A DNA stretch of 64,000 bases from the NCBI GenBank assembly GCA_022495995.1, contig JAFEMH010002088.1, positions 248,001 through 312,000 on the forward strand, given 5' to 3'. Under the pieces are notes generated by a model that had not been told where the DNA came from, searched no databases, and saw only the letters and a list, made by a program, of their open reading frames with translations. Each line of letters opens with the position of its first letter. Position 1 is the stretch's first letter. A program made the translations under genes and the position numbers. The stretch is from Adenophora triphylla var. japonica. Its lineage: Eukaryota; Streptophyta; Magnoliopsida; Asterales; Campanulaceae. Below, piece after piece: positions 47,042-62,300 of the stretch.

Positions 47042-47704
47042 CGATCTTTGGAGGAATTGTGCTTATCAATCTTCCTCCACGTGGCGGACCGATCACTGGC
47101 TCCTTGACTGAAATCAGAACCCACGACTAGCCGGATGTGTCTCGGCGAAGACGCTCGGGCGTGAGTAAGATCACGGTTGTATAAAGCTCAAAATGTATTG
47201 AATAATGAACTCGAGAATACAAAATGGCAAGCTTACCTTTCAGACCGGGCTGGGTAGTGATGAAGTATTTATAGTTGGTGTAGGTAGTTTAATGACGGGG
47301 CTACGTGAGCTCCGAAATTATAGCGGACGATTATGTTCATGGGAACGTGCACATGTAACCGTCCACGATTTGTAGGGATCTTTGTTATGGAAAGATTGAT
47401 CCACGTGCGTCAACACATGTTAGGTCGACACTTGATCATTAGGTCGAGGTCGCCACTTGTAGAATGGCCGGCATTGGCGGGTAGAGCATGGTTCGTACTC
47501 CGAGATTATGATATGGATCATGAGGTCGGACTAAGTTAGGTCGGGACTGATAGGTCGGACCATGGGCTTAGTCGGCGATACAAGAGATGGGCTTTGGGCC
47601 TTGTTATGATTGAGTCGGCCTCATTGAGAATGTGATGGCCCGAGAAATTTGTTTGTGATTGGGCTTTACTCCTTTGGCCCAACTCGACACTTTTGGTATG
47701 TTCA
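47042..47704 (-). repeat. 5' LTR of element D (663 bp)
   Basis: It pairs with 35469-36122. The inner edge reads CGATC where the 3' LTR has TGATG, so the edge is set by the PBS and by alignment. It differs from its partner in about 14 short blocks (see findings). Confidence 0.9.
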
Positions 47705-48261
47705 TATATATATATATATATATAATCATTTCATATTCATTTAAGTATTTAAGTATTTTACTATTTGTAGGAATGTTTGGAATATGAGAGTGTAACTGTT
47801 TCTACTACGGAAAAGTCACAATTGAATCTCTATTTGGAGGAGTCAAAGCTTGAGTTTACATTTTATGAAGATTTGGATGTCTTGGAGCATTGAAAATGTC
47901 AGAAGAACCGTTACCCTATTCTTGCGCGTATGGCATGTGATGTTATATCTATCCCTATTACTACTGTTGCATCGGAGTCATCATTTTCCATTGGTGGTCG
48001 TATCCTCACCAAGTATAGAAGTTGCATACTTCCTCGAAATGTGCAATCTCTTATTTGTGCTCGAAATTGGTTATATGGCTTTGGTAAAATCTTATCTTCG
48101 TTTTTATTTAATAATAATTTAGATATGTTGCTTTATTATTTTTTACTTGACAATTATTTTTGTATTTTTATTTGAATATAGGGGAAGTCAATGAAGATGA
48201 AGACATTTTAAAAGCATCTTTATCAAGTGAAGGATCCAATGTTGTTAAAATTGTTGATTAA

Positions 48262-49620
48262 TGAAGAATAAAAGGTATAGAAGCACCACAAATAATATAG
48301 TTATTGTATTCTTCTTTTCATTATCATTATAACTAGTTTTAGAAATATGATAATTAAAACTTGTTATGGTGCATTAAACTTTCGCAAAATGAGCTGTACT
48401 CTCCCAAATCCTTGCTGCCTGTTACTTAGGAGAGCTTAAAGTTCCGATTGCTGGGTTCTGAAGGTGATATGGAGTGGGATTATAGCTGCAAACTTTGATG
48501 CCTACAACTTAAAAGTGAAAAGATAATATTGAAGCTCCAATATTGATGATGTGGTAAATGTATACAAAAAGTCATTAGGGCTAGATGATCTCTTTTCATA
48601 GTTGCTCTCCATTCATTTTTGTTTTTAGTATTTAAGAAAACTGTGGCTTTATGCTAGTTTATTAAACAGTTTGGCACATCCATGGAATGTTAATGTAAGG
48701 TTTTGAGTCAGTGGGTTGAGAACTTTGAATTGTTTATAATTAAAATAAAAGGAGAATGTCAATGTTGTTGGGGGAAAAATATAGACAAATACACACTAGT
48801 GCTTGCATTCACGTTTACAAATAAAGACTGACCACTATGTTTGTTGCTTATCATTTTTGCATCCACCTGATTTTATATAACAAATGATCTTTTGTTTTGT
48901 GATAGGAACTTGGCTGGGGAAATTGCTGTTGCCTGTTGCCTGTTGCTTGTTGCTGTTGAATGTTGAATGTTGATGTTGCTGTTGCCGTTGCCTTGCCTTT
49001 TGCCTTGCCAGTTGCCTGTTGGCTGTTTCAGCATGAAGCTGTTGGTCATGTTATGTATGCCTCGAGTCTTTTGCTGTTGAAAGTATGTGTGTTTCAGCAT
49101 GAGTGATCCATGTATGCCTTAGTCTTTTGGTGTCACTGAATACTGACATATGTTTTGTACCATTTAATAACTCTTGTTTAATTGTGTGTATGTGTGTTTT
49201 TTTTTTCATTACATTATGCAAAACTATTTTTTTATTATTATATTGAAACCATTTAAAAAAAAACTAAAAATCTATTTTTCTATTGTTTTATTCCCCGTTT
49301 CAAATTAAATGACCCTTTTTTTTTATCAAAATAAATAATTTTGATTTTTTTTTAAGAAAGCTTTGTCTCCAAATGATTTTTTAAAAGATTTGTATTCATA
49401 ACTTATTATATTTTTGCAAAAGTTAAAGTTTAAAAATAAATAACAACAATATTTATAAATTTTCGCTACTAAAAATCAAACCTTTTGAAAAAAACCTCTA
49501 AATTCACAATGATTACTCATTTTTTGCGATTTTGAATATGTAAGCTGAATAAGTAAAATTAACTAAATACACATAAAGTCGAAAATACCTCTCAAAACTG
49601 TCACAAATTCCCTAAAATTA
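48262..49620. other. Spacer between hAT remnant and RPS29
   Basis: AT-rich. Includes a GTTGCC/GTTGCT-rich low-complexity block (48925-49030) and poly(T)/poly(A) tracts around 49200-49360. The 3' end of the hAT transposon probably lies here but no TIR was identified. Confidence 0.5.
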
Positions 49621-49650
49621 ATGGGCGACCCGCGCCCATCACCAAGTAAG

Positions 49651-49670
49651 AGTCAACTAGGGTTTTGACG
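49651..49670 (+). promoter_or_regulatory. Telo-box-like promoter element of RPS29
   Basis: CTAGGGTTT (49657-49665) is the reverse complement of AAACCCTAG. Telo-boxes are typical near the transcription start of plant ribosomal protein genes. An ATG at 49682 is out of frame with RPS29 and would be an upstream ORF if transcribed. Confidence 0.6.
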
Positions 49671-49787
49671 GTCGTCCCTATATGTATCCAGATTCGCCTC
49701 ATTCGAAAGACCCTCCACAATTACGTATCCCGTCGACCTGCGCCGCTGAAGCTTCAGAGTTTGAACTGAAAAGAGACAAAGAAGAAG

Positions 49788-55082
<5,295 letters not shown>

Positions 55083-56036
55083 TTGAGTTATGCGAGCTTG
55101 ACCATTGGAGAACAAGATTTTTCCCATTTGTGAGCAGCAGTGGTTATTGTGATTGCATTATGTTTTTGACTTGTGTTATTTAACTAAAATGAAAATGGAA
55201 TTAATTGGAACAACAATGCTCTGTTGACTTTTATCAAGTGTTGGATCGTAGTATTCACATCATATTCTAAAGTCTAAACTATCTCTTAAAATACCATTTA
55301 CGTTTTGCTATGAATACTCTGCAGAGCTTTTGGTTTATTTTTTTGTAGTTCCCCCTCCGTCCCAAAAAAAAAGACCAAGTAAAATTCTAATTTGCTCTTG
55401 AATCAAGAACAAAAAAAATTGGTCATTTATTTTGGAACAAGGTATTACTTAGTTTACATTTGTTAGCAACACATGGTGATTGTGGTTGACTGTTTGAATA
55501 TTTGTAGCAACTTTTGTTGGTCATCCAAGTCCTAGTCCTATAAACTTTTTGGGAAAAACAAAAATGGGGACTAACACTCTGGGGCGGAGGGAGTATAGGA
55601 CTAGGCCTTAGATCTCCAACATTCTGGGACGGAGTGTATGGAAAAAGGGAGGATTGCTCTTTCTCCATGGCAATTTAGAGTTACCATGTACTACCACTGT
55701 ACCAGAAAACCTTCGAGCTGTTGCTCAAAGATTTTGGAACACCTAGATTTGGCCAATAAGTGTAGTTGGAAGTTTCTGCTAGGCTGAGTAGGTGCAACAA
55801 TCAACAATGACTACACACCTTTTTACAGTTCCAGAATTTATTTCCTTTTATTGTCACTGCTTTAATGTCATTTCATTAGTTACTTAAAAGTCTTCTGACC
55901 AGTAATTTATGTGGTTCTGGGTAGTAAGTTCTTGACTTGTTGTACTTCAGATTCTCCAGGCCCAGCTTCATTTATTTTTCCTCTGTCCATTGTTGAGTTT
56001 CCTCTTTGAAATTTATGTCATGAAGTGGGATATGGT
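55083..56036. other. 3' flank of RPS29
   Basis: Noncoding. It contains the 3' UTR (end not located), one MITE (55349-55595) and AT-rich sequence. Confidence 0.55.
55349..55595. mobile_element. Stowaway-like MITE downstream of RPS29
   Basis: It starts TCCCCCTCCGTCCCA and ends GGGGCGGAGGGAGTA. Inner blocks AAGACCAAGTAAAATTCTAA and TTGGTCATTTATTTTGGAAC suggest two overlapping copies. Confidence 0.6.
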
Positions 56037-56706
56037 TAAATACAGGGAACAAAAAATACAGGGAACCAACAAAATTATCAAAATACCCATATAAACCAAA
56101 AATTTCGGCCAAATGGCCAGAATTCGAACCAAATTTTCAGCAAAAAATCAAAATCAAATCGCATATATAAAAATTGAATTTCGACTTCGTTAACCGTTGG
56201 ATCGTCGTGAAATTTCTGGGCTTTGGTCGCATCCCCTAGGCGCACATGATGACCGTTGGGGATCTTCCAAATAATTGCCGGAGAGGGAGAAATGGCCGGC
56301 GGCGAAAACTGACGAAAATCTCCAAAAATTCGCTATATTAAAAATCAAATTCCCGCTTCATTAACCGTTGGATCGTCGTCAAATTTTTGGGGTATGTTCG
56401 CATCACTCAGACGCTCATATTGACCGTTGGGATCAGCAAAATAATCAGCGGTGCCGGAGATATGAAGGCGCAAATCCGGCTTCGCTATATTAAAAATCAA
56501 ATTCCCGCTTTATTAACCGTTGGATCGTCGTCAAAATTTTGGGGTATGTTCACATCTCTCAAGCGCTCATATTGAGCGTTGGGATCAGCAAAATAATCAG
56601 CGGTGCCGGAGATATGGCCGGCGGCGCAAATCCGGCGAGATAACTCGTTTCACAACATCTCGTGTAGGGCAAGGGCAGAGTTGAAATTTTTCGTTCCCTG
56701 TATTTA
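56037..56706. mobile_element. TIR element with three internal tandem units
   Basis: Ends TTAAATACAGGGAAC and GTTCCCTGTATTTAG, inverted over 13 bp. Inside, a unit containing TTAACCGTTGGATCGTCGT ... ATTGACCGTTGGGATCAGCA ... GCGGTGCCGGAGATATG starts at 56190, 56361 and 56513 (periods 171 and 152). The units are GC-richer than the surroundings. No ORF of note. The superfamily is not determined; no clear TSD. Confidence 0.65.
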
Positions 56707-56707
56707 G

Positions 56708-57410
56708 TATTTACCCATAAAGTGCTGTACCAAATAAATAAATTAATTGAGCCACAAGCGTATTATGTTTATGTGGAATTAAAAGGTTGTTTGATGTGGA
56801 TGTATTAGAAAGCAGTAGGCCCTGACAATCGGGTCGGGTTGGGTTGGGTCGGAAAGACTCGAGTTAAGACGAGTCACGGGTTAGTACGTGTACTTCAACG
56901 AAACGAGTTTGAAACGAGTCAAATCGGTTTTTCAGTTTTTTTTTCCCGGTTGGTGGTGTATGCGTTACTGCGTACGTGCATATGGCTGTCTCTGCAATGC
57001 ATATGCCTGTCTCTGTTTTTGTTTGTGTTATTAGGTTTGGATCACTCAGCAAAAAGGATACGTGTATGTATGTATACATGATTACATTAAAAAAAAATAT
57101 AAAATGTATTAGCTTGCCAAAATACCTTTGCTTTGCATTTTAAACACAAAATCTATTATACTATCGAAAGTTAATTAAAAAAAAAAAAAAGACTAAAACA
57201 ATGATCTTAATAATATGGAATAAATTAAAATACTCTTTGAGTGAGGTCAATTATGTTTTCAAAGGAGTTGACCGAAGTTAATGTTTATATCTTTGATATG
57301 GATTCAAAGCTATGATTGTAAATTAGGATTTTAAATATTTCATTGATGAAATCCAGTTTAAATACTCACAAGTTAAATCATTCTTGTCAAAATTTTAGAA
57401 ATATAGTGTA
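56708..57410. other. AT-rich spacer, nothing recognised
   Basis: No gene-like frame beyond short ones and no repeat boundary seen. Confidence 0.5.
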
Positions 57411-57413
57411 CCT

Positions 57414-57461
<48 letters not shown>
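57411..57461. repeat. Poly(T) tract of about 50
   Basis: An uninterrupted T run after CTTC. It could be the poly(A) tail of a minus-strand retrotransposed sequence, but no body was recognised. Confidence 0.9.
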
Positions 57462-57462
<1 letters not shown>

Positions 57463-58129
57463 TGATTATGAAATATGGATTTGGGCTTAAACAGTAAATT
57501 AGACCCAACAAACATGACAAAATGGACCAGAGGGGCCCAATACGTTTAACGTATATAGCAAAGTAGACCCAAAGTAACGGGGCGGCAGTAGTAAGCCGGC
57601 ATGTGAGAGTAAGGCAAAGCGAGATGCATATCTTGGGTATTAACAGTTTAATATGATATAGTCAAAGGCGAGAATCTCGCCTCTAAGAAGGATAGGATTG
57701 GCGGCAATCCGAGTATTGCCGCCTCTCTTTTGATTGTTGTCTGGGCGACTTGCGTGACCAATGACCTTGAAAGTTGGTAAACTGTTAACTATGGACCCCA
57801 TCATAACCGCCAATATGGAGTGATTTGATAGGGTGAGCAGTGTTTTTTCACTAACTTTGGGGGTGATTGGTACCCTATGTAGATGATTGACAAGTGTCCC
57901 TCATGTTCAAGGCATATGGTGCATGGGAGTATATAAACCACATGGAAAATATTATTTGTAAGTTCTCTTGTTATCTCTCTTAAGCTTTCTCTCTCAAAAA
58001 AACTCCATTGCTATTTGTTTGTTTCGTGACCTGTAATCTTACTCTCATGTCGGAGGGGTTATGCCGGAGACACCCCCGGCCTAGTTGACGTTTGTGCATG
58101 TGTGTAGGAGACCATTCGAAGAAGTAGCA
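57462..58129. other. Unassigned, LTR-like sequence before element E
   Basis: It contains TATATAAA (57928-57935) followed by a pyrimidine-rich leader, and short palindromes such as GGCGAGAATCTCGCC (57668). It may be a fragment of another LTR; no partner is in the window. Confidence 0.35.
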
Positions 58130-59044
58130 TGTCACGACCCTAATCCTAGGCACCATTTTAAGCACATGTTGAGCACGTGGGGGTGGGGTGCGTAGCATCT
58201 CATTTTATGCATTCTATAATATTTGTGATCATTATGTGTTAGTTTATTATTTTAATAATTTATTTGCCATTCTAAGTATGTTAATAAATTTAATTTAATT
58301 ATTTAATGTCTAAGTGAAATAAATAGAAAATTTTGTAGTGAATTTATAATATTTGAAAATTTAAATAAAAGTTTATAAAAGTGTTGAGGTGCTTTAGTGT
58401 TAAGGTGAAATCTTAAGGTTGTTAGTTGTAGCCATTCAAGTTTGGAGGAGCTTAGGTGAAAAATTGCAAAATGTATATCCTAAGGCTTATGTTTGATGAG
58501 AAAAGCCTCATAATAATAATTAGAAACCTTCGTCCTTGTTCTTTCTCTGTTCCATGAGCCAAGTCTAGGGTTTCACTCTTAAATTCCCCATAAATTCATT
58601 TATATTCCGTTCTTCGATCCGTCTTCATATAAATGTTCGGGAAGCCGAGAGGATCACGTCTATCCGATTGAAGTTTTTCTTATTTTCGAATTATTTTGGT
58701 AAGTTATTATGATTTTATTCAAACTCTTGCTCATTCAATGTTAAAATGAATATTGTTGTTGTATAAATGGTTCATGGCATTTTTGGAATTTTTTTTCCTT
58801 GAGTTGGAATTGTAGTGGAATGAATTGAACTAAGGTTGGTTAGGGTGTTGTTGTTTAAGTTGAAAGGATAGTATTAAAGTTGAGGTTAATGTTGTAGTGG
58901 TTGGTATATATAGGTTGCATGAGGTGTTTAATCATTTTCTTTGAGTTTGGAAATCTTGAAATGGTATTTGGTTGTTGTTGGATTTGGATTGAGGCAAAAT
59001 GTAATGAGTTATATTGAATTTGGAGTGTTGGAAAATGTCATTTT

Positions 59045-59282
59045 TTTATTATTTTTTTTTTGAGGCTTGCCCATCTCGAGTCAAGCCTCTTTTTTTGTGT
59101 AAGTCAATTTTTACTAACAAGTCCATCAATTCTCTGAAATTCCCTTAAAATCCCCACCCCAGAGGCGCCTAATATTAACTAGGGAGGGATAATCATCCAC
59201 TCTAACCACTGGGGGGAGTCGAACCCAGGACCTCCGTGTTGGTGTCCCAGTGCTCTGGCCATCAGGTCAAGTCCTGATGGTT
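59045..59282 (-). mobile_element. tRNA-derived SINE inserted in the LTR of element E
   Basis: On the minus strand: an A-box-like TGGCCAGAGCACTGG (plus 59247-59261), 21-22 nt later the B box GGTTCGACTCC (59215-59225), a tRNA-unrelated body, a stem GAGGCTTG...CAAGCCTC (about 59062-59089), and an A-rich tail at 59045-59058. It is flanked by TTGGAAAATGTCATTTT (59028-59044) and TTGGAAAATATCATTTT (59283-59299), a 17-bp target duplication with one mismatch. 238 bp, RNA polymerase III type. Confidence 0.85.
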
Positions 59283-59384
59283 TTGGAAAATATCATTTTG
59301 AGGTATAAAAGAAAGGAGTATACAAAACTTGGTTGGATGTTGCTGATGTTGTTGATGTTCAGCTCTGTTCTGAGTTTCTACTGA

Positions 59385-59513
59385 AGGGCACGAGTCGTGC
59401 CCTGTGGCACGAGTCGTCCCTCCCTTTTGGAAGAGTCGTGCCCTGGTGGACGACTGTATTAGGCTGCAGGAAAAATTGGCACGAGTCGTTCCATAGGGGA
59501 CGAGTCGTGCCCT
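59385..59513. repeat. Cluster of CACGAGTCGTG palindromes
   Basis: AGGGCACGAGTCGTGCCCT (59385-59403, 9-bp arms around one base), then GGCACGAGTCGTCCC, GAGTCGTGCCCT, GGCACGAGTCGTTCC and GACGAGTCGTGCCCT within 130 bp. Confidence 0.85.
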
Positions 59514-60763
59514 GCCCTGTTGCCTCTGTATCAGTTTTCAAGCAATTAAAACCTAATCTACCTAGTACATCTTTAACTCCTTTTCTACTCTAATCCTAGT
59601 ACAACATATGAGCTTTACAATGATGTCTTAACTTGTCAAAAAGAATATTAGGAAGATGCTTAAATCTTGTCTTGAAAATGGTTGAAATGCCTAATGTGGA
59701 ACTTAGCCAAAGTGTTCAAAACTTGGTAAATCAATCTTAAACCTTTATAAAGGGTACTCAATGGTATATAGTGAATATGTAGGGCTTGCTTGTGATACAT
59801 TGTGCCCATACTTGGTTACATGTTCATGGTTTGTTGTTCAAATAGTGTATGAAATATATATTGCACTATTTTATTAGTTTGAACATGAGTACTAATACCA
59901 TGTTGTTGCATTGATATCCCAAGTGTGGATTTATTTTCAAGTATCTATTATGTGCTTGAATGTGTTTATATCAGCTGATGTTTAGGGGTATAATGGAATA
60001 CGATCAATTATGGAAAATGGTCTATAAGGTGATCGAATTACAATATACCTGTGACTGTCCCCTTCTGTTGCCACAGATTGGGGTGATAGCTTCTGTATTG
60101 AGCCAAAAGCCTTTACAGATAGCTAGTATCTTATATGGTTCTCTGAAATATGAGTCGTATAAGATGTGAATATGCTTAAGCAGTTCACAAAAGAGTGGAG
60201 TTTTACTCCCACGTTGTACGACTTATTGTTCAGACGGGAAAGGTAAACTGAGGTAACGTAATGTGTTTACCGCTTTAACAATGTGTTGTGAGCAACCATG
60301 TTATGTGTTGCATCTTAAATGGCATCTTGTTACATCATAATAGCTTATTGAGATTTATTCTCACCCCTTCTCCCTTTTCTGTTTTAGATCGCGCTGAGAC
60401 AGGTGGACCAACCCAGTGAGGACGGGAAGGAGTTTGGACATCGTTCTTTTGGGATTGTCAGGGTATGTTAGAGTTAGTTGGTTGGGAGTTGCTTGTGGAT
60501 TTTACTCTTTTGGGGACAACTTGTGTATTGAACTACTTTGGTACAACTTAACATTTGTGGTATTTTGAAACTAAAACAAGTTATGTCTTTTCAAAGTTTG
60601 GTTTATAATTTGCCTCCAAGTGGAGATGTATATATTTGGTTTATGAAATTTTGTTTCTACTTTTCAAGTTAAACAAAAGTTTTAAATTTTAGGTGGTTTG
60701 TTCTAGTAAGGGGACCCTCCCGCTCGGGGCACGAGCTAAGGTTCCAGGTCGGGGTCCCCACAG

Positions 60764-60776
60764 TTGGTATCAGAGC
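60764..60776 (+). other. Primer binding site of element E
   Basis: TTGGTATCAGAGC, the standard initiator-Met tRNA primer site, two bases after the LTR. Confidence 0.92.
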
Positions 60777-60862
60777 TCGGTTTAGAAGTCAAGGGTAGAT
60801 GTCCAGAATAAGGGGGAGTGTGTGATAACTGACGATGAGTGTTTGATGCAGGGGTTTGTTCA

Positions 60863-61960
60863 ATGGCGGGAAATGACGATGATCAACAAAGGGCTCTAGG
60901 AAATGTTGGTAATGTCGGGGGAGGTGGAAATCAAAATGAGGAAATGATGAATCTGTTCAGAGTTTTCTTGCAAAATATGGCAACTCAAGGTCAAGCTCAA
61001 CATCAACCTTAGGGACGTCAAGGGCATGGATTGGAAAAGTTTGTGAAGATGAATCCACCTTGTTTCAATGGAGATCCGGATCCTTTAAAGGCAGAAAGAT
61101 GGCTAGAGGCGATGAACAAGATATTTGCAGCTATGGAAAGTCCTGATGAAGAGAAGGTTAGATGTGCCATTTTCAAGCTTGAAGGTCCAGCGACGCACTG
61201 GTGGCAGATCTTGAAGGCAAGTTGGGAGCGGGATCATACGCCCCAGACTTGGAAGAATTTCACCCGGAAGTTCAAGGAACACTTTATTCCCATGGTTACC
61301 CGTGATAAGAAGGAAGTGGAGTTCTTGCGACTAGAGCAAGGAACGATGTCGGTGGCCTAATATTCAGCAAAGTTCACAGAGTTGGCTAGGTATTTCCCTC
61401 ACTTGGTACCGGAGGAGGAGAGAAGAGTTTACCGATTTATGAAAGGTTTGAGATTGGAATTCTAGAAGCAATTGTTGACTCACAACTTCACCGACTATCA
61501 GGCGGCAGTGAATAGAGCGTACCAGATTGAAAATGACATTGAGGAGAACCGTGGCAAAACCGAAGGTAGTAGTGGAAGCAAACCAAGGTTTCAAGGTCAA
61601 GGCTCCGGGCAGAATAGAGGACAGCCAAGGTCTTCAGCTCCAGGGGTGGTTCGAGGGGGAAATGTTACAGCTTTTGCAACTCGTCCAGTTTCAAGTCAGT
61701 TTGGTACTGTTTGTAATTTTTGCAAGAAAGTGGGGCATTCCGAGTATCGATGTTGGAGCAAGCAAGGCAAGTTCCTTGAGTGTGGAGCAGTGGGTCACTT
61801 CAGGAGGAATTGTCCAAGGTTGCAGCGGGGTCAAGCTTCAGGAAGTGGACAGCAGGGCGGCCAACCGAGGGGTGGTGCGAAGCGAGATAATGAAGGGAAA
61901 CCAAAGGAAAAGGTCCAAGGGAGAGTCTTTGCTTTGGGGCGTGGAGAGGTAGATCCCATA
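60863..61960 (+). pseudogene. gag: Element E gag
   Basis: The ATG at 60863 gives MAGNDDDQQRALGN. Then FVKMNPPCFNGDPDPLKAER, CAIFKLEGPATHWWQIL and WKNFTRKFKEHFIPMVTRDK (retrotrans_gag), followed by LEQGTMSVA*YSAKFTELAR and the zinc region CNFCKKVGHSEYRC (complete CCHC) and FLECGAVGHFRRNC (first Cys of the second knuckle lost). Three in-frame stops (about 61010 TAG, 61358 TAA, 61464 TAG) each fit a C-to-T change of a Gln codon. Otherwise the frame is open from ATG into protease. Confidence 0.9.
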
Positions 61961-62300
61961 GCTGTCATTAGAGGTATATTACCTGTCTTAGGAGTTAAGG
62001 CTCGTATTCTTATAGATCCCGGGTCATCCCATTCTTTTGTGGCATCGCATTTTGCATTTACTTTGCATAAACTGCCTAAGATTTTGCCTTATGTGTTGGA
62101 GGTCTCTACTCCTATGGGAGAGTGCCTTAAATCTTCTTTGGTTTACCATGGTTGTGACGTGGTTATATGTGGGCATGTATTGCCAGTTGATTTGGTAGAG
62201 TTACCAATCCGTGATTTTGATGTTATTCTTGGCATGGATTGGTTGAGTAATTGTCATGCTTTGGTAGACTGTCGTAAGAAGCAAGTCTCCTTTTCTATGC
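61961..62300 (+). pseudogene. Element E protease
   Basis: In frame after gag: GVKARILIDPGSSHSFVASH (D-P-G-S active site, seen in many plant chromoviruses), then LVYHGCDVVICGHVLPVDLV and RDFDVILGMDWLSNCHALVD, the family ending. The domain itself is uninterrupted (within the 61472-62695 frame). Confidence 0.88.

Larger units (their letters stand above)
35469..47704 (-). mobile_element. Element D: full-length Tat/Retand-like gypsy retrotransposon with antisense gene
   Basis: A 12,236-bp element on the minus strand. LTRs at 47042-47704 (5') and 35469-36122 (3'); PBS at about 47022-47041; gag, protease, RT, RNase H and integrase from 46976 down to 40862; a 95-bp tandem array at 40340-40740; an antisense (plus-strand) gene at 36613-39990; PPT beside the 3' LTR. 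Flanks are (TA)n on both sides, so the 5-bp TSD (TATAT or ATATA) cannot be distinguished from the microsatellite. The pol frames are broken by several single-base shifts. Confidence 0.93.
34004..48261 (+). pseudogene. hAT-family transposase, intron filled by element D
   Basis: Exons: about 34004-35353, 47771-48083 and 48182-48261 (stop TAA). Introns are GT-AG; intron 1 contains (AT)n and the 12.2 kb element D. The protein matches the plant RICESLEEPER/DAYSLEEPER-type zinc-finger BED hAT transposases: LPFSFVEYDGVRRFVTYLNP, RICLTSDLWTAFSSEGYICL, FSLTLDNASSNDNM, CCAHILNLIVQEGLK, then the EKFNKYWAQYSTVLAFGAVLDPR region and the C-terminal dimerisation domain ([32 protein letters not shown]). Two TGA codons stand where Trp is expected: in STR*NSTYL (about 34751) and [11 protein letters not shown] (about 47892). 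The N-terminal BED zinc finger is missing and a TAA precedes 34004, so this is dead. No terminal inverted repeats found. Confidence 0.88.
58130..60762 (+). repeat. 5' LTR of element E (2,633 bp)
   Basis: Starts TGTCACGACCCTAATCC and ends GGTCGGGGTCCCCACA, directly before the PBS. It contains a SINE insertion (59045-59282) and a cluster of CACGAGTCGTG palindromes (59385-59513). The left edge is inferred from TG and the absence of the partner LTR. Confidence 0.75.

Noticed and set aside
59215..59261. Possible tRNA gene on the minus strand
   Set aside because: A and B boxes are present but the cloverleaf is not, and the sequence has a TSD and A-rich tail; it is a SINE.
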